Source: Blastomussa wellsi
Lineage: Eukaryota > Cnidaria > Anthozoa > Scleractinia > Plerogyridae
Assembly (NCBI GenBank): GCA_947652115.1
Contig: OX393568.1
Location: 5,839,820 to 5,903,819, forward strand
Reading direction: 5' to 3'
DNA: 64,000 bases
In this document: positions 12,149-22,812 of the stretch, piece after piece
Layout: the number at the start of each line of letters is the position of its first letter
Numbering within the stretch: the first letter of the stretch is position 1
The notes under the pieces: model-generated
Seen by the model: the letters and a program-made list of their open reading frames with translations, nothing else
What the model was told of the DNA's origin: nothing
Database searches by the model: none
Made by a program: the position numbers and the translations under genes

Positions 12149-13929
12149 GTAAGCACGAACTTGTCGAAGCCTTTGACATGTATTTCTCGTTTCAGCGACT
12201 TCACAGTCCTGTGTACCCTGGGAACCAGAGGATTTTATCTCTTTGATGGTGGCTACGCCGCGAAAAAAACCCTCTGGCACCCAGGGTAAACCCTGGGCTA
12301 TAATCAGCTATAAACTTCAAGAAGAAAAGGAACTCGCCCGGTTGTTGACGACATGTACACTTCGAGTTTCATAGCGAATGTGAGATAATATCTCGTCACA
12401 ATCATCTTGTTTTCAAATCATACTCTCGCTCGAGCCAATTTTTGTTTCTCTCGAGGTGCGAGAAATCGGTTGACATTGTACTGACGGTAATTATTCTAGT
12501 TGACTGCAGTACTTCGAATCGAATACATGTACTGCGTAATATATGAGTGCGAAGCATCTTGTCACGCTGATCTTGTTTTCATGTTTCCCAAAGGTCAGAA
12601 GAATCCCGATTTCTCAAAAGATACCTCATAGGCCGGATTGGATCTAACCGGCGCGAAAACGACATTTTCCCAGAATTTTCACAACCGTGACCCTCTCTCG
12701 ATATTCAGATTCTCATATTTTTCCGCTTTCTGCGGTCTCACTGGCTCTGTTTTAGAAGCAGCTCCACTTCATCATTTGTTCAAACAATTACGAGTCAGCC
12801 TTGCTATTGCCCTGAATAAGTTCTGGTCGGGTTTTACGACATTATTTACCTATTCCTTGTTGACGAAGACAGACATGCGAAACTATCAAGAGAAGCAAGC
12901 CTGTAAAAAAGAAAAGATAAAAGAACACACACCACCTGCTGACGCACGGGAGCACTTTACTTGCATATGCGCATGAAATTGTGGATGGCCGAAAACGATT
13001 CAAAAACGCTACGTGTGGACGCGAATTTTTGGAAAACCGGTGAAGGGTCGTTTAATAATGTGACCCGCGAGTAGCTATCGTTTTCCATGGACATGGTTTC
13101 GCTCCTCGCCAACTATCAGCCGCAGAATATTTAATTTTAGTGTGCGATGATCTGTGATTTTATCTTTGAGTATGTACATGTCTATAATTTGGTTTTATCG
13201 CTCGAAACGTCAGCTCTTGAATCTCTTTACGGTGGCCAATTCACATTATCAACCCAGTTGATAAAACCAAATTATATTGTTATACTTCCCACCGACGCAG
13301 CTCCACAGTTTCTTTAGAAACTTACCTCCTCTATGTACATGTCTGTTTACTTCAAAACAAACTTTCAACTCTCTCCTTTTTCAGTGATCCAAGTTAAGGT
13401 TTTCTCGCAAGAATTGAAAAACGGGAGTTTTCAGGGCATTCGGGTCTACAATATACAAATCCTACACATCTTCAAGGGGGCGTCAAGAGTCAACCAGAGC
13501 GAAGGCACTCATGTGAACGGCTCCGAGCTCTTCGCCAAGGCTTACACTGAAAGGTACGACGCAGGGTGCGGCGTGTGGCTCCTAAATGGATCGGTCTACC
13601 TTCTGGGAGGATATTTTAGAGAAGGAAAACTCTGGCTGGACTTATGCAGTTTAAACGAGAGGTGGTCCGATGTCACTCCCGGTCAGCGCGTTGGAATCAG
13701 TCGCATTTACGGCCAAAACTGTGATTGCAAAATTACAACGTGCTACAAAAATAAATGCGGTAAGCTGGAGGGATGTCATTACGATGACTTAAAATGGCGT
13801 CATTACTACTGCGGTAAAAATGCCGACGGCACCGAATGTTCATGGCACAGTGCCGCGAACTACACGAGCAAGGCGACGAATATGACCTTTTATTTCGTTC
13901 TGCTGCATTTGCTTAGTTTTCTGTATTAA
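12037..13929 (+). CDS. TIMP copy 3, complete, with hydrophobic C-terminal tail
   Basis: Exons 12,037-12,148 and 13,385-13,929 join G|TG in phase to a 218-residue TIMP. Residues 1-20 form a signal peptide ending VNEA, followed by CSCESQHPQTKFC, so the metal-chelating Cys-x-Cys start is intact. The NTR core (VIQVKVFSQ, VYLLGGYF, IYGQNCDC) and C-domain follow. The mature protein has 12 cysteines, the classical TIMP number. It ends with NYTSKATNM and then a run of about 14 mainly hydrophobic residues (TFYFVLLHLLSFLY) up to the stop. A small-residue region followed by a terminal hydrophobic stretch resembles a GPI-anchor signal, or a short membrane tail. This is an inference; ordinary TIMPs are soluble. 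The intron is 1.2 kb. Copy 4 shares its body and tail region. Confidence 0.9.
12217..12288. repeat. Short inverted repeat in TIMP copy 3 intron
   Basis: ACCCTGGGAACCAGAGG and CCTCTGGCACCCAGGGT can pair across about 38 bases. It may be a small foldback element or the remnant of one. Confidence 0.55.
13183..13310 (+). repeat. Dispersed repeat with truncated hammerhead-like end
   Basis: CGCTCGAAACGTCAGCTCTTG at 13,199 and the next roughly 100 bases recur almost unchanged at 17,023-17,133. A 17-base perfect inverted repeat (TATAATTTGGTTTTATC and its complement, 13,183-13,199 and 13,260-13,276) frames it. CGAAACGTC is the 3' half of the hammerhead core reported in Penelope-like retroelements; the 5' half is missing here. 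The family assignment is an inference. Confidence 0.55.
13385..13929 (+). CDS. TIMP copy 3, exon 2
   Basis: It starts after TTTTTCAG with TG-ATC-CAA and ends TAA at 13,929. It holds the NTR strands, the NCDC cluster, the C-domain and the hydrophobic tail described for the gene. Confidence 0.9.
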
Positions 13930-14216
13930 AAGGGTTTAGTCACCACGGATGGAGTTACTTCAAGTTATGTACAGAATTAGCTATAAAATGAAATGAAACA
14001 TTGTAACAATAGTTTACCAAGGTAAATGACCAAATAGGTAACAATAAACTGACGAGAAACAAGGATGGCATAGAGTAAGGAAGATTGAGAAGGATTGTCA
14101 GGTAGTAATAATCTATATTCCTCTTTTTTCATATATTATAATCACGGAAAAATAGATGACTTTGGAAATAACTTACAATAAAAAAATTATTGTGTTGTAT
14201 TTATTGTTATTTATGC

Positions 14217-14725
14217 ACCAGTCATGTGAATCCCCCGCTACCACCTATTGGGGGATACCCGGGACATTCACTTTTTCTGTCAGTGAAATGCAGTGAAAAC
14301 CCCGCGTTGCGGGGAAAAAATCAGAGTGCACTCCCCCGCCCCCTAAACATCAAGCACAATTCATTTAATAAATATTTTTTAACAACTAGAGCTCACAGGA
14401 TTTTTTTCAAACCACTGAAGTCAAGTTTACTTATTTTTTCCCTTCCTCTTCGTTTTCACTGTTTAAGCAAACATGCCTTCTTCATCTTTTGTTTAACCTC
14501 CATGTTTTGAACGCAATCTTCTAAAAGAGGTATGTCGCGAACCACGAGTGCAATCCCCGCCAAACCCCCGCCCAGTCCACGCATTGTAAAGCGAAGCAGT
14601 TGAAACAGGTGCATTCCCCGACTACCGGGGAACCTAAATCAAGTGACAACGAGGTGAAAACCCCCGGTTTGCCCCGGGTATCCCCCAATGTGGGGGAGGG
14701 GGTTTGGGGGTTTCAAATGACCGGT
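14217..14725. mobile_element. Foldback element with C-rich/G-rich termini
   Basis: The left end ACCAGTCATGTGAATCCCCC matches the inverse of the right end, which includes GGGGGTTTCAAATGACCGGT. Inside, TTGGGGGATACCCGGG on the left answers CCCGGGTATCCCCCAA on the right. No coding frame is evident. It lies between TIMP copies 3 and 4. Confidence 0.72.
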
Positions 14726-14868
14726 GTATTACGAAGTTTGTTGGCTTATTTGCTGCTATTTGACCGTTTTCCAGAAAACTTTGTCTCGTCTTTGGAACGT
14801 GTCGAATATTGTGCCGTCCGCACCCAATTATAACGTTGTTATTTATTTTGTTTTGAACCAGTCGTGAA

Positions 14869-14896
14869 AACTCCATAACAACGGGTTCAAAATAGC
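14869..14896 (+). promoter_or_regulatory. Decayed promoter block of TIMP copy 4
   Basis: AACTCCATAACAACGGGTTC is the counterpart of the copy 3 block at 11,894. The TATA-like TTTAAATA of copy 3 reads TTCAAAATA here, consistent with loss of selection on this copy. Confidence 0.4.
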
Positions 14897-15620
14897 GTAA
14901 CGGGTAATTTTAATATCGAAGTAAACTGGTTTACCTAGATTTTCTGGTTTACGAGACGCTCATGCAGGCAAGAGAGTGAATTGACATTCTGATTTCCTCT
15001 GCTGGATTGACAGCGCTACAATGACTGCAATTCTTTGTTCAATAGCGGTACTGTTGTGTGTGGTGACCGGAAGTAGAGCGTGTATCTGCCCTCGCCGGGT
15101 CCATCCACAGCAGCATTTTTGCATTGCAGATTTTGGTTAGCACAGACTCGTACCCTGTCCTAATTTACGTCCCGTGTGTTTCTCGTTTTGTGCGTCTTCA
15201 CAGTCCCTCAATCTCAACAGCATGGAATGGGCAGGCTACACAAGCCTCCGAAAATTTGAAATTCTATTGAAAAAAGAAACTGCTTCTAGTTGACAGATCT
15301 ACGAATTTAGTAGTGAATGAGCAATGATTGACTACGAAGTATCGTCGCGGTGATCTTGTTTCCATACCACACAAAGAGGATTGTGGAATGCGTGTCTGGA
15401 GCCTCGCTTTCCTAAAACAGGGCCCGATAACTCGAACCAAAACTCGTTTGAGTCTTGCATTTGCTTCACTCAGTCAAATACTGTAATATCAAACCCTGTT
15501 TTGGTTTACTTTCGTTTCCCTTCCAGGAGGTTCGAGAAATCCGGATTCCACTGTGCTGACGTCATAGCTACAGGTGTCATGTCAGTAGTTGAGTACAAAG
15601 TTCCGGTTCAAGGCAGCAAT

Positions 15621-16036
15621 TTAAAGTGCACCTAACCCCAAAATATTTTTTTCGCTAAAATAAACCTTTGCACCAGTTTGAAACGCATTGCAACTTTCGT
15701 TTCTCCTTTTTACCAAATTATGGCTATTTATAGCATTCAAACGTTATGAAAAACTGGGCATCATTTGTTACACGGCCGAGTCAGAAGGGGCGTGGGTCTA
15801 TTCCTGATTTGACGTCACAAAATGATTTGCATCACATCAACTCTTTGTAAACATGCATGCAAATCAGTTTCTGACGTCAAATCGGGAATAGACCCAGGAA
15901 CAAATGATGCACAGTTTATCGTAACTTTTGAATGCTATAAATAGTCAGAATTTGGTAAAAAGGTGCAATGCGTTTCAAATTGGTGCAAAGGTTTATTCTA
16001 GCGAAAAAAAATATTTTGGGGTTAGGTGCACTTTAA
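15621..16036. mobile_element. TTAA-flanked foldback MITE, ~416 bp
   Basis: TTAA flanks both ends. Directly inside are inverted termini AGTGCACCTAACCCC / GGGGTTAGGTGCACT, and the arms stay similar for well over 100 bases (TTTGCACC, GAAACGCATTGCA, AATAGACCC). A TTAA target duplication is typical of piggyBac and Kolobok elements. No transposase frame is present, so it is non-autonomous. Confidence 0.88.
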
Positions 16037-16999
16037 CGTTCAAGTAGTGTATGCGGTTATTTAAATGTAAATTCTCTTAAAAACAGATTTTCGCATTGAA
16101 AACCTATGCGCGTGCTTGTTATTTACTGTGTTTTAATAATGAAGACTAAAAGAAAACTGCCAATTCGGAGAGGAGAATTCAAATTGTTTTGTATTGATAG
16201 ACCTTTTGACAGAGACCCTCGTCAAATGCTAATTGTTTTCACTTGTTTTCAGAGCAAGCACTTGTCTTCATGAGAAACTTTTACTATTCTGTTTTCAGTG
16301 ATCCTTGCAAAGGTTTTATCTCAGGAATTGAACAACGACAGTCGGGTCTTCAATATGCAAATCTTGCAAACCTTCAAGGGGACGTCAAGAATCAAACAGA
16401 CACGCATGTAAACGGCTCCGAGCAGAGCAGTCTATTTCCTAAGGTTTACACTGGAAAAAACAGTGCGGCGTGCGGAGTGTGGCACCCGACTAACACTGTG
16501 TACCTTCTCGGTGGATACATTTGGAAAGGAAAACTCTGGCTGACCTCATGCCGCATCGCCCAGAATGCTAGTCTTTTGCGACATGAACTTACAGCGCCTT
16601 ATTTCACGGCGCACGGCATAATAATTTGCGTGCTCAGAACAAGTCAATTGTAATCGGCTAACAGACTCAGCTTTGGGAATACTCGTGCACTGCCGCTACT
16701 GTCAATCAAACGGTTAGAGTTGCTTTGGGAATACTCCTGCATTCCCTCTGCTGTCAATCAGACGGTTGGAAGTGCGTAACAAGTTTAAAAGTGTGATAAA
16801 GTGCACAATAGCTGTCTTATTAGTTCCCGCAACCTATTCAACCTATTCTAAAACCTATTCAGTAAAAGAGTTCAAAAGATTTTAATGACCTCAATAGAAG
16901 TTAAATCTCTTTTAAACTTCCTAAACGTTATTTACAAGCAAACAAGAGTGCGTTAGCCACGCTTTACAAAATAATCTTCGCAATTCTGATTAGCGTTTA

Positions 17000-17109
17000 A
17001 CTGAGAAGCGACGAAGGGCTAACGCTCGAAACGTCAGCTCTTGAATCTTTTTACGGTGGCCAATTGACATTATCGACCCAGTTGATAAAACCAAATTATA
17101 TTGTTATAC

Positions 17110-17133
<24 letters not shown>
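17000..17133 (+). repeat. Penelope-like repeat fragment with degenerate hammerhead motif
   Basis: CGACGAAGGGCTAACGCTCGAAACGTC contains a hammerhead-type arrangement: GACGA, a GGGC-TAAC-GCTC helix II, GAAA and GTC. The canonical CU before GACGA reads GC here, so the core is damaged. The following ~100 bases match the repeat at 13,199. It lies inside the insertion that splits TIMP copy 4 exon 2. Confidence 0.5.
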
Positions 17134-17140
<7 letters not shown>

Positions 17141-17811
17141 TCACGTGGCCTGAATTGGGTTGCAACAAGGATGTAAACACGTTAGCCGAATTGGTCTATG
17201 GAAGCTTTAAAAGCCGCTATATTTCTTACCAAAAATAAAATACCTAAAACCTAAAACCTAAACCTTACCAGCTCACGTATGTGAGCGCGTGCAAGGCAAA
17301 GTTTGTATTATCCGCGCGCAAATGATGATGCAGTTCATTGACCAATCAGAATGGCGAACGGAGCGGACTTGGCCAGATGTTTCCTACGAAGTGAGTAAAC
17401 ATCTGGGTACGAGATCACCTGCGTGTTGGAGTCAGCCGCGTTTACGGCGGAACTGCGAATGCCGAATTTCACCACGCTACCGCGGAAATGACTGTGGAAA
17501 GCTAAAGAGGTGTCACTACGATGTCTTGAAATGGCGTCATTTCTACTGCGGTAAAAATGCCGACGGTACAGCATGTTCACGGCGCATTGTCGCGAACTAC
17601 ACGAGCAAGGCGACGAATATGACCTGCGGTTATTTTGTTGTATATGAGAACCAAATCAATGCGCGTACAAACCAAGTGGTTTATCAGCCTATAAACCATA
17701 GTAACTTGTGGTCTATTGCTTAATTCACTGTTTATAAGCAGTATCATTTGTGAGCCGTGATGTAACATACTCTTTTAGGTTTGAAAATGTGAGCTGGGTA
17801 AGGTAAAGGCC

Positions 17812-17925
17812 ACTAGTCCACTAGGGGTATCTCTATTCCCCCTAGGTGGGATGCTTGTCCATCGTAGCCCGAGTGGAGTGAGCTAGGCACTTTCGTTGTG
17901 TTGTGCTCTTGGATAACACAACACT
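17812..17925. repeat. Degenerate SINE family A pieces
   Basis: On the minus strand, 'cgatggacaagcatcccacctagggggaatagagatac' resembles the SINE body. Next to it on the plus strand is 'gtgttgtgctcttggataacac', another body segment. The opposite orientations point to two fragments or a rearranged copy. Confidence 0.4.
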
Positions 17926-18555
17926 TCAAGGAGCCGTTCTTAAGATCTCCACCCTTCCATTAGCTAAACTTGTTCTTGGTTGTTCCGAGTTTAAATCTTC
18001 GATAAGGCTTAGCTTTGTAAATAGCCAGCTAGTCCACCTCCTGCCAGTTGGGTTCTTAACGATGTTATGTTCGTTAAAATATGTTTCCTCTTTTTGCGTG
18101 GCATGTTCAGAGCGATCCGCTTGACCACTATAAACGTGATTTGAAGAAGAGGGAGGAGTGCATTTAATTTTTGGGTCAATTTCTTCCAAAATCGCTGCTT
18201 TGTGCCTGTTATTGTGCACAAAATGCTCCAACAGACTCACCAAGGTGAATTTACATGAAATGTTAGCAGGGAAAGCAGACCATAATATTTTTTGGGCGAT
18301 TTTTTCAATGCATAGCTTCAAACTTTGAAAAAAGTGGCAAAGTTTTTCAAATTACAATCTCTTTCCATCCTCGTCATCTGTGACAGCATACAAGAATCAA
18401 TGGTTTCAATATACAGTGCTATAGTCTTCGACAACAAAATTAGACCATTATTGTTAGGTTTTCCTTGTTGCATCGACAGTTTTAAAACAACGTGAAAAAG
18501 GCCCCTTTAAGTAGATAACGAACCTAAAAATTCACGTTAAATTATGACATTTGTA

Positions 18556-18850
18556 AGAGCGCAGGAAACGTGAAACTGGTGGACAGTGCGGGAAAAAGTG
18601 AAATCGGTACAGTGGAAAGCGCGCGAGAACATGAAACCGGGGAAAAACGCGGGAAAACGTAAAGCCGGTCAAAAGGGCGGGAAAACACGAAACCGTGGAA
18701 ACACGCGGGAAAACGTAAAACCGGTCGCTAGCGCGGGAAAATATGAAACTGGGGAAAAACGCGGGGAAACGTAAAACCGGTCGCAAGCGCGAGAAAACAT
18801 GAAATCGTTGAAGTGGAAAGTGCGGGAGAACGTAAAACCGATGGTGAACG
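18556..18850. repeat. Minisatellite, GCGGGAAAACGTAAAACCGGT-type units
   Basis: Imperfect tandem units combine GCGGGAAAACGTAAAACC with GCGAGAAAACATGAAACC and GGTCG-type joins, repeating through about 300 bases. The long open frames on both strands here result from the repeat, not from genes. Confidence 0.75.
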
Positions 18851-19358
18851 GTGAAAGGTTCTCTAACCTAGTTTTTTAAATACGACTGATCGGCTAGCCT
18901 GGAAAATGGCGTCTTAGTCAATATTGCATATATTGGTCAATCAATTATTTACCCGTGCTTATTACTGTTAACGTTAAAGTAGAATCTCCAGTAACCACCT
19001 GCAGTTCCATGTTGACAACAGCAGTCGACAGATGTTAGACGGCTGATGGGTACCCGACCATAACGGCCAGCTTCAAGTATCCTGCCCCAGGCATGCAAAT
19101 TTCTTTCAGCGTGCTGAATCATTATTGACGTGAACGATTTCCAACCAATGACAGAACTCGGCATACGAAAATCCCCAGAGTAAACAAAAACTGCTTTAGA
19201 CACTTCATCGAAAAATATGTTCGGTAACAAATTTCTTTAATCAGATTACGGCTTCCGTTTAAAACGCCAATAGAAGACTGTCAGAAAGGCTCAAAACAAG
19301 ACCAAACAAGACAGTGCATTGAATAGTCTGCTCTCGTGAGTTCACAGTCTGAGCAACA

Positions 19359-19470
19359 ATGACTGCGATTCTTTACTGTGTTACGGTGCTGCTATGTGTG
19401 GCAACGGTGAATGAAGCGTGCAGGTGCGCCGAGCTACATCCGCAGACAAACTTTTGCAATGCAGATTTTG
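19359..19470 (+). CDS. TIMP copy 5, exon 1
   Basis: 37 codons plus one base, ending GATTTTG before a GTAAGA donor. The signal peptide begins MTAI, as in copies 3 and 4. Confidence 0.9.
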
Positions 19471-21812
19471 GTAAGATTTTATTGAGTTTCATAACTTTCT
19501 TTTTCTCGTTTTCACCTTATCACACGGTCTCACACGAGATGAAGACGTTGGACAGGATCGATTAATCGAGGGAATGTGGAAACTTTCCGCTCGTTGGCAA
19601 GTCTTCGATTTACGTAGTACCAGCCGGATAGTTAGCGAAAAATAGACTTGAAAGCCACGAATACCCCTTTTCCATTGACTCACGTATTGATAATAGCTCC
19701 CTAGAAATCGAGACCACGTTTCTCTTTTCTTTTACTCTGGTCCCAAAGGTTTTCTTTTTTCTTCTAAAGCGAAGAAAGTCATTGCGGCAGTCGAAGCCAG
19801 TGGGGACGTTTTCTCCCTCGCCGCTTCGCGACTCGTTTTCGCTGCTTCGCGAACCGTTCGCTGCTTCTCGACTCGTTTTCGCCACTTAGCGACTCATTTT
19901 CGCCGCTTCGCGTTTCTTTGATTGAGAAATATAAAAAGAGAAAACCTCTGAAAACAGAGTACATTTCTTTCATTTTTCAATTCAAAGCCACAATTCTCTG
20001 TCCATTTGTTGACTAATGCGCTGTTATTTCACTCAGATGACGTTTTGCGTTGCGTATAAAAGAAAAAAATATCGGTTTCCTTGTCAATCCCAAAAGAAAA
20101 TTAAGAAGATGAAACACATGTCACAAAAAATCCAAGCTTATTTTTTTCCTTTACCACAAGGTACCACGAGATATATTAAGGACAACATTAAAGTCGTGAC
20201 GGAATTTAGAAAACTTATCTTTTGGAGTTGAAGCCCTACCCGTGATATCCGCTGATCGGACGATAATCTGTCTCAAATTAACTCAAAGGGTTCCTGCCCT
20301 TCAAAGCTGTTATGTTTACGGAATCGTCTGAATATACTTGATGCCAGTGAATTACGGAAATTGTTGTTTGAACGGAAGGTATTTAACGAAAATGTCTTTC
20401 AGTACTGTATCACAGCAACCGCTTTTGTTTGAAGGTTTGACAATGGCCACTTCAGAAACTTTTCTCGTCTTTTCTAGTCATTTCACAGTTGCTATTCTGA
20501 ACAAAGAGCGCAAGGATTTGAGACTTTAGAGAAACAAGCTTACAATTTTGCGAATCTAAGTAAAAGAATAAAACAATGGTAAATTTAACATAAGTCTTAA
20601 GGAACATTATCTTGCACTGTATGATACTCTTCATAAATAGGTTTAACCTGAAATATTACATTATATTCTTCGTAGCTGGTTCAAGATTATTTTATAAACT
20701 CTAGATGTTGTGTGTGCGTGCATGTTATTGTTATGTCTATGTGTATGACAGTACATTCATTCGCTATATTGTACCTCCGCTGTAAACATTTAATTTAATT
20801 TATTTGATCCGGCGCCCTGACATTTTTTACTTTTTAGTTATTTCAGGGTGCTGGTACCCTAAAATTACTACATTTATATTTAATCTCTGTTTTTAATTTA
20901 ATTGATTTAAATCTCTCGGGTACAATAAACGTCGTTGTTGTTGAAGAAGCATTAATTTAATTCCCTTTAATCTATCAGTATATTGGTTAACCCAGTATCC
21001 CCAAATGATATAATTCAAAATTACCCAATTTGAGGAAACCGCAGTTTGAAGATGTTTGAAGTTGTGACCGATATCAGTAACAAACGAATAAGAGAGTTTA
21101 GTGTTTTTCTATAAGCAGACCAATCACAATGGAGGTAGAAAATTTACCACTGATGAAAAAACTTCGATTCATTTGATCTGAACTTTTCTAGGGATTGGTT
21201 AAAAAACGTTGGGTGGCCCCGGTTGAGTTAGTTGCACTACAATATTTATCAGCGCATTTTTCTTTTTTCACAGCCATCCGCATGAAGGTTTTGGGCGAGT
21301 CCCGGAACAATGGAAGCCGAGTTTACAAACTCAAGGTCTTGAAGGCCTACAAAGGAGCTTCAGAAATTTCCCGAATTGCGGCAAGTCAAGCAAAACGCAC
21401 AGGAAAACGCATGAAGAAGTACAAAACGGTTTATGTTACGACCGACCTCGATTCCGCTGCCTGCGGGGTGTTTCTTGACCGAGCTAAAATCTACCTCCTG
21501 CTCGGGTACATCGACGGGCAGACGTTGACCATTGATTCGTGCCAGTGGCATAGGCAATGGACAGAGATCACTGCTCAACAACGCCGCGGGTTCAAGAAGC
21601 TTTATGGCCGAAACTGTGCATGCCGCATCGAGCAGTACTGCTATAAAAGACCGCCCGAGACGTGCGATAACATGATTAATGGGTGCAATGTACGGGATCC
21701 TTACAATGTGGCCTATTGCAAGAGGAATACCGCTTATTGTAAGAAACTAGGGAATGAATGCAAGTGGATCGTTGATAAAACGTCTTTCAAAAAGTGCTTT
21801 GAGAATAGCTAA
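19359..21812 (+). CDS. TIMP copy 5, complete two-exon gene
   Basis: Exons 19,359-19,470 and 21,274-21,812 join G|CC in phase (Ala) to 216 residues. Residues 1-20 are the signal peptide (MTAILYCVTVLLCVATVNEA), followed by CRCAELHPQTNFCNADF. The Cys-x-Cys wedge is kept, with Arg as the second mature residue where vertebrate TIMPs have Ser or Thr. TIMP residue 2 points into the protease S1' pocket, so this change may alter specificity (inference). The body (AIRMKVLGES, IYLLLGYID, LYGRNCACRIEQYC) is the most divergent of the array. It has 14 mature cysteines, a lysine-rich segment at about residues 75-87 (KRTGKRMKKYK) and a different C-domain. It lies closest to synapsin exon 5. Its 3' end is tandemly duplicated immediately downstream. 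Confidence 0.9.
19818..19912. repeat. Short tandem repeat, GACTCGTTTTCGC(T/C)GCTTCGC type
   Basis: About four imperfect units of 20-24 bases built from CGCTTCGCGACTCGTTTTCG follow one another inside the copy 5 intron. Confidence 0.6.
20640..20945 (+). repeat. Possible retroposon 3' tail
   Basis: An AT-rich stretch ends with 'acaataaacgtcgttgttgttg', which looks like a 3' terminus with a short simple-repeat tail. No coding part is seen, so this call is tentative. It lies in the TIMP copy 5 intron. Confidence 0.3.
21274..21812 (+). CDS. TIMP copy 5, exon 2
   Basis: It starts after TTCACAG with CC-ATC-CGC-ATG (AIRMKVLGES) and ends TAA at 21,812. The final 72 bases of the exon lie within a tandemly duplicated unit. 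Confidence 0.9.
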
Positions 21813-22092
21813 GACTTCGAATTTAAGTTGTCTTGGCGTAGTTTTGTTGTAGGTCTGTTTGTCTGTATTCATTTTGTAAACTGTATCCATCAATTTAGAT
21901 GGAAACTGATCTCGTTAAGAAACTGGGGAATGAATGCAAGTGGATCGTTGATAAAACGTCTTTCAAGAAGTGCTTTGAGAATAGCTAAGACTTCGAATTT
22001 AAGTTGTCTTGGCGTAGTTTTGTTGTAGGTCTGTTTGTCTGTATTCATTTTGTAAACTGTATCCATCAATTTAGATGGAAACTGATCTCGTT
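21741..22092. repeat. 176-bp tandem duplication covering TIMP copy 5 3' end
   Basis: 21,741-21,916 and 21,917-22,092 are nearly identical; I find only about two differing bases (CTAG/CTGG and AAAAAG/AAGAAG). The unit starts within the last codons of TIMP copy 5, includes its stop and continues into the 3' flank. The near identity points to a recent event. Confidence 0.9.
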
Positions 22093-22140
22093 AGACTTAA
22101 TAGTATCTAGTTGATAGCTATTCGTTAACCAATAACACGA

Positions 22141-22186
22141 CTCGCCCTCGTTTTCTATGAGCGCCGCTCATAGAAAATGAGAGCGA
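22141..22186. repeat. Perfect-looking hairpin, ~22-bp arms
   Basis: CTCGTTTTCTATGAGCG meets CGCTCATAGAAAATGAGAG with almost no loop. It lies between TIMP copy 5 and synapsin exon 5 and could be a tiny foldback element. Confidence 0.6.
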
Positions 22187-22812
22187 GTATTCGGTCACCA
22201 CTCAAGATTATTTGTGGATGGAAAACTTGTGTTGTATGGCAGTTGTTAATCCCCCAACAATGAACCTCATTTTGCATACTGATCAGGAACAAGATAAAGT
22301 TTCTTTAATGTTTGATTTGTCCATTAGATTATGACAGTAATTAACACTACAGTAACTTCTCCTTTTCATGTTTGTATACAGCGAACTGGACATAATAAAA
22401 ATAGAAGACATATTTGTACAACCAAATTCTGAAAGAGCTATAAAGGACGATATATAGATAAAATAGACTTGAAAGCCACGAATATGGAACCATTCTGAGC
22501 GCAGAAACGCACCGAAAGCAAATTGAAAATGCGGCCTTCTTTCATTGGAAGTAAAATCATTCGGTCTTCATCATTCGAAGTTAAATCGGGAAAATTGTCA
22601 TTTCAGCAAGTTGGAGAAGAAGGGTTGATATGAAAAGATGGATTGTATTCATAGTAGACGAAAACCGCGCTCCATAGAAGATGAAGAACACAGAACAGGA
22701 GTGCTGTAGAAGACGGTTGCAGAGTTGAAACCGATGCCGGAATTAAGTTGATTTGATGATCGCTGTTCGAGTCAATACACTCAAATGAGACAGCCTTGAA
22801 TCCGCAAATACC

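Larger units (their letters stand above)
15021..17640 (+). pseudogene. TIMP copy 4, broken
   Basis: Exon 1 (15,021-15,135) is still open: signal peptide MTAILCSIAVLL..., then CIC...HPQQHFCIADF and a GTTAGC donor. Exon 2 starts at 16,299 (VILAKVLSQEL) but a net 7-base loss relative to copy 3 near 16,398 shifts the frame to an in-frame TAA at 16,409-16,411. The homology continues in the shifted frame to about 16,551, is interrupted by roughly 865 bases of unrelated DNA, and resumes at about 17,419 up to the NYTSKATNM region at about 17,630. A further one-base loss near 17,445 shifts the frame again. It is most similar to copy 3. The intron carries a TTAA-flanked MITE. Three independent lesions make a functional full-length inhibitor very unlikely. 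Confidence 0.88.

Noticed and set aside
18532..18786. Open frames with repeated basic or Phe-rich units on both strands
   Set aside because: Explained by the minisatellite at 18,556-18,850.
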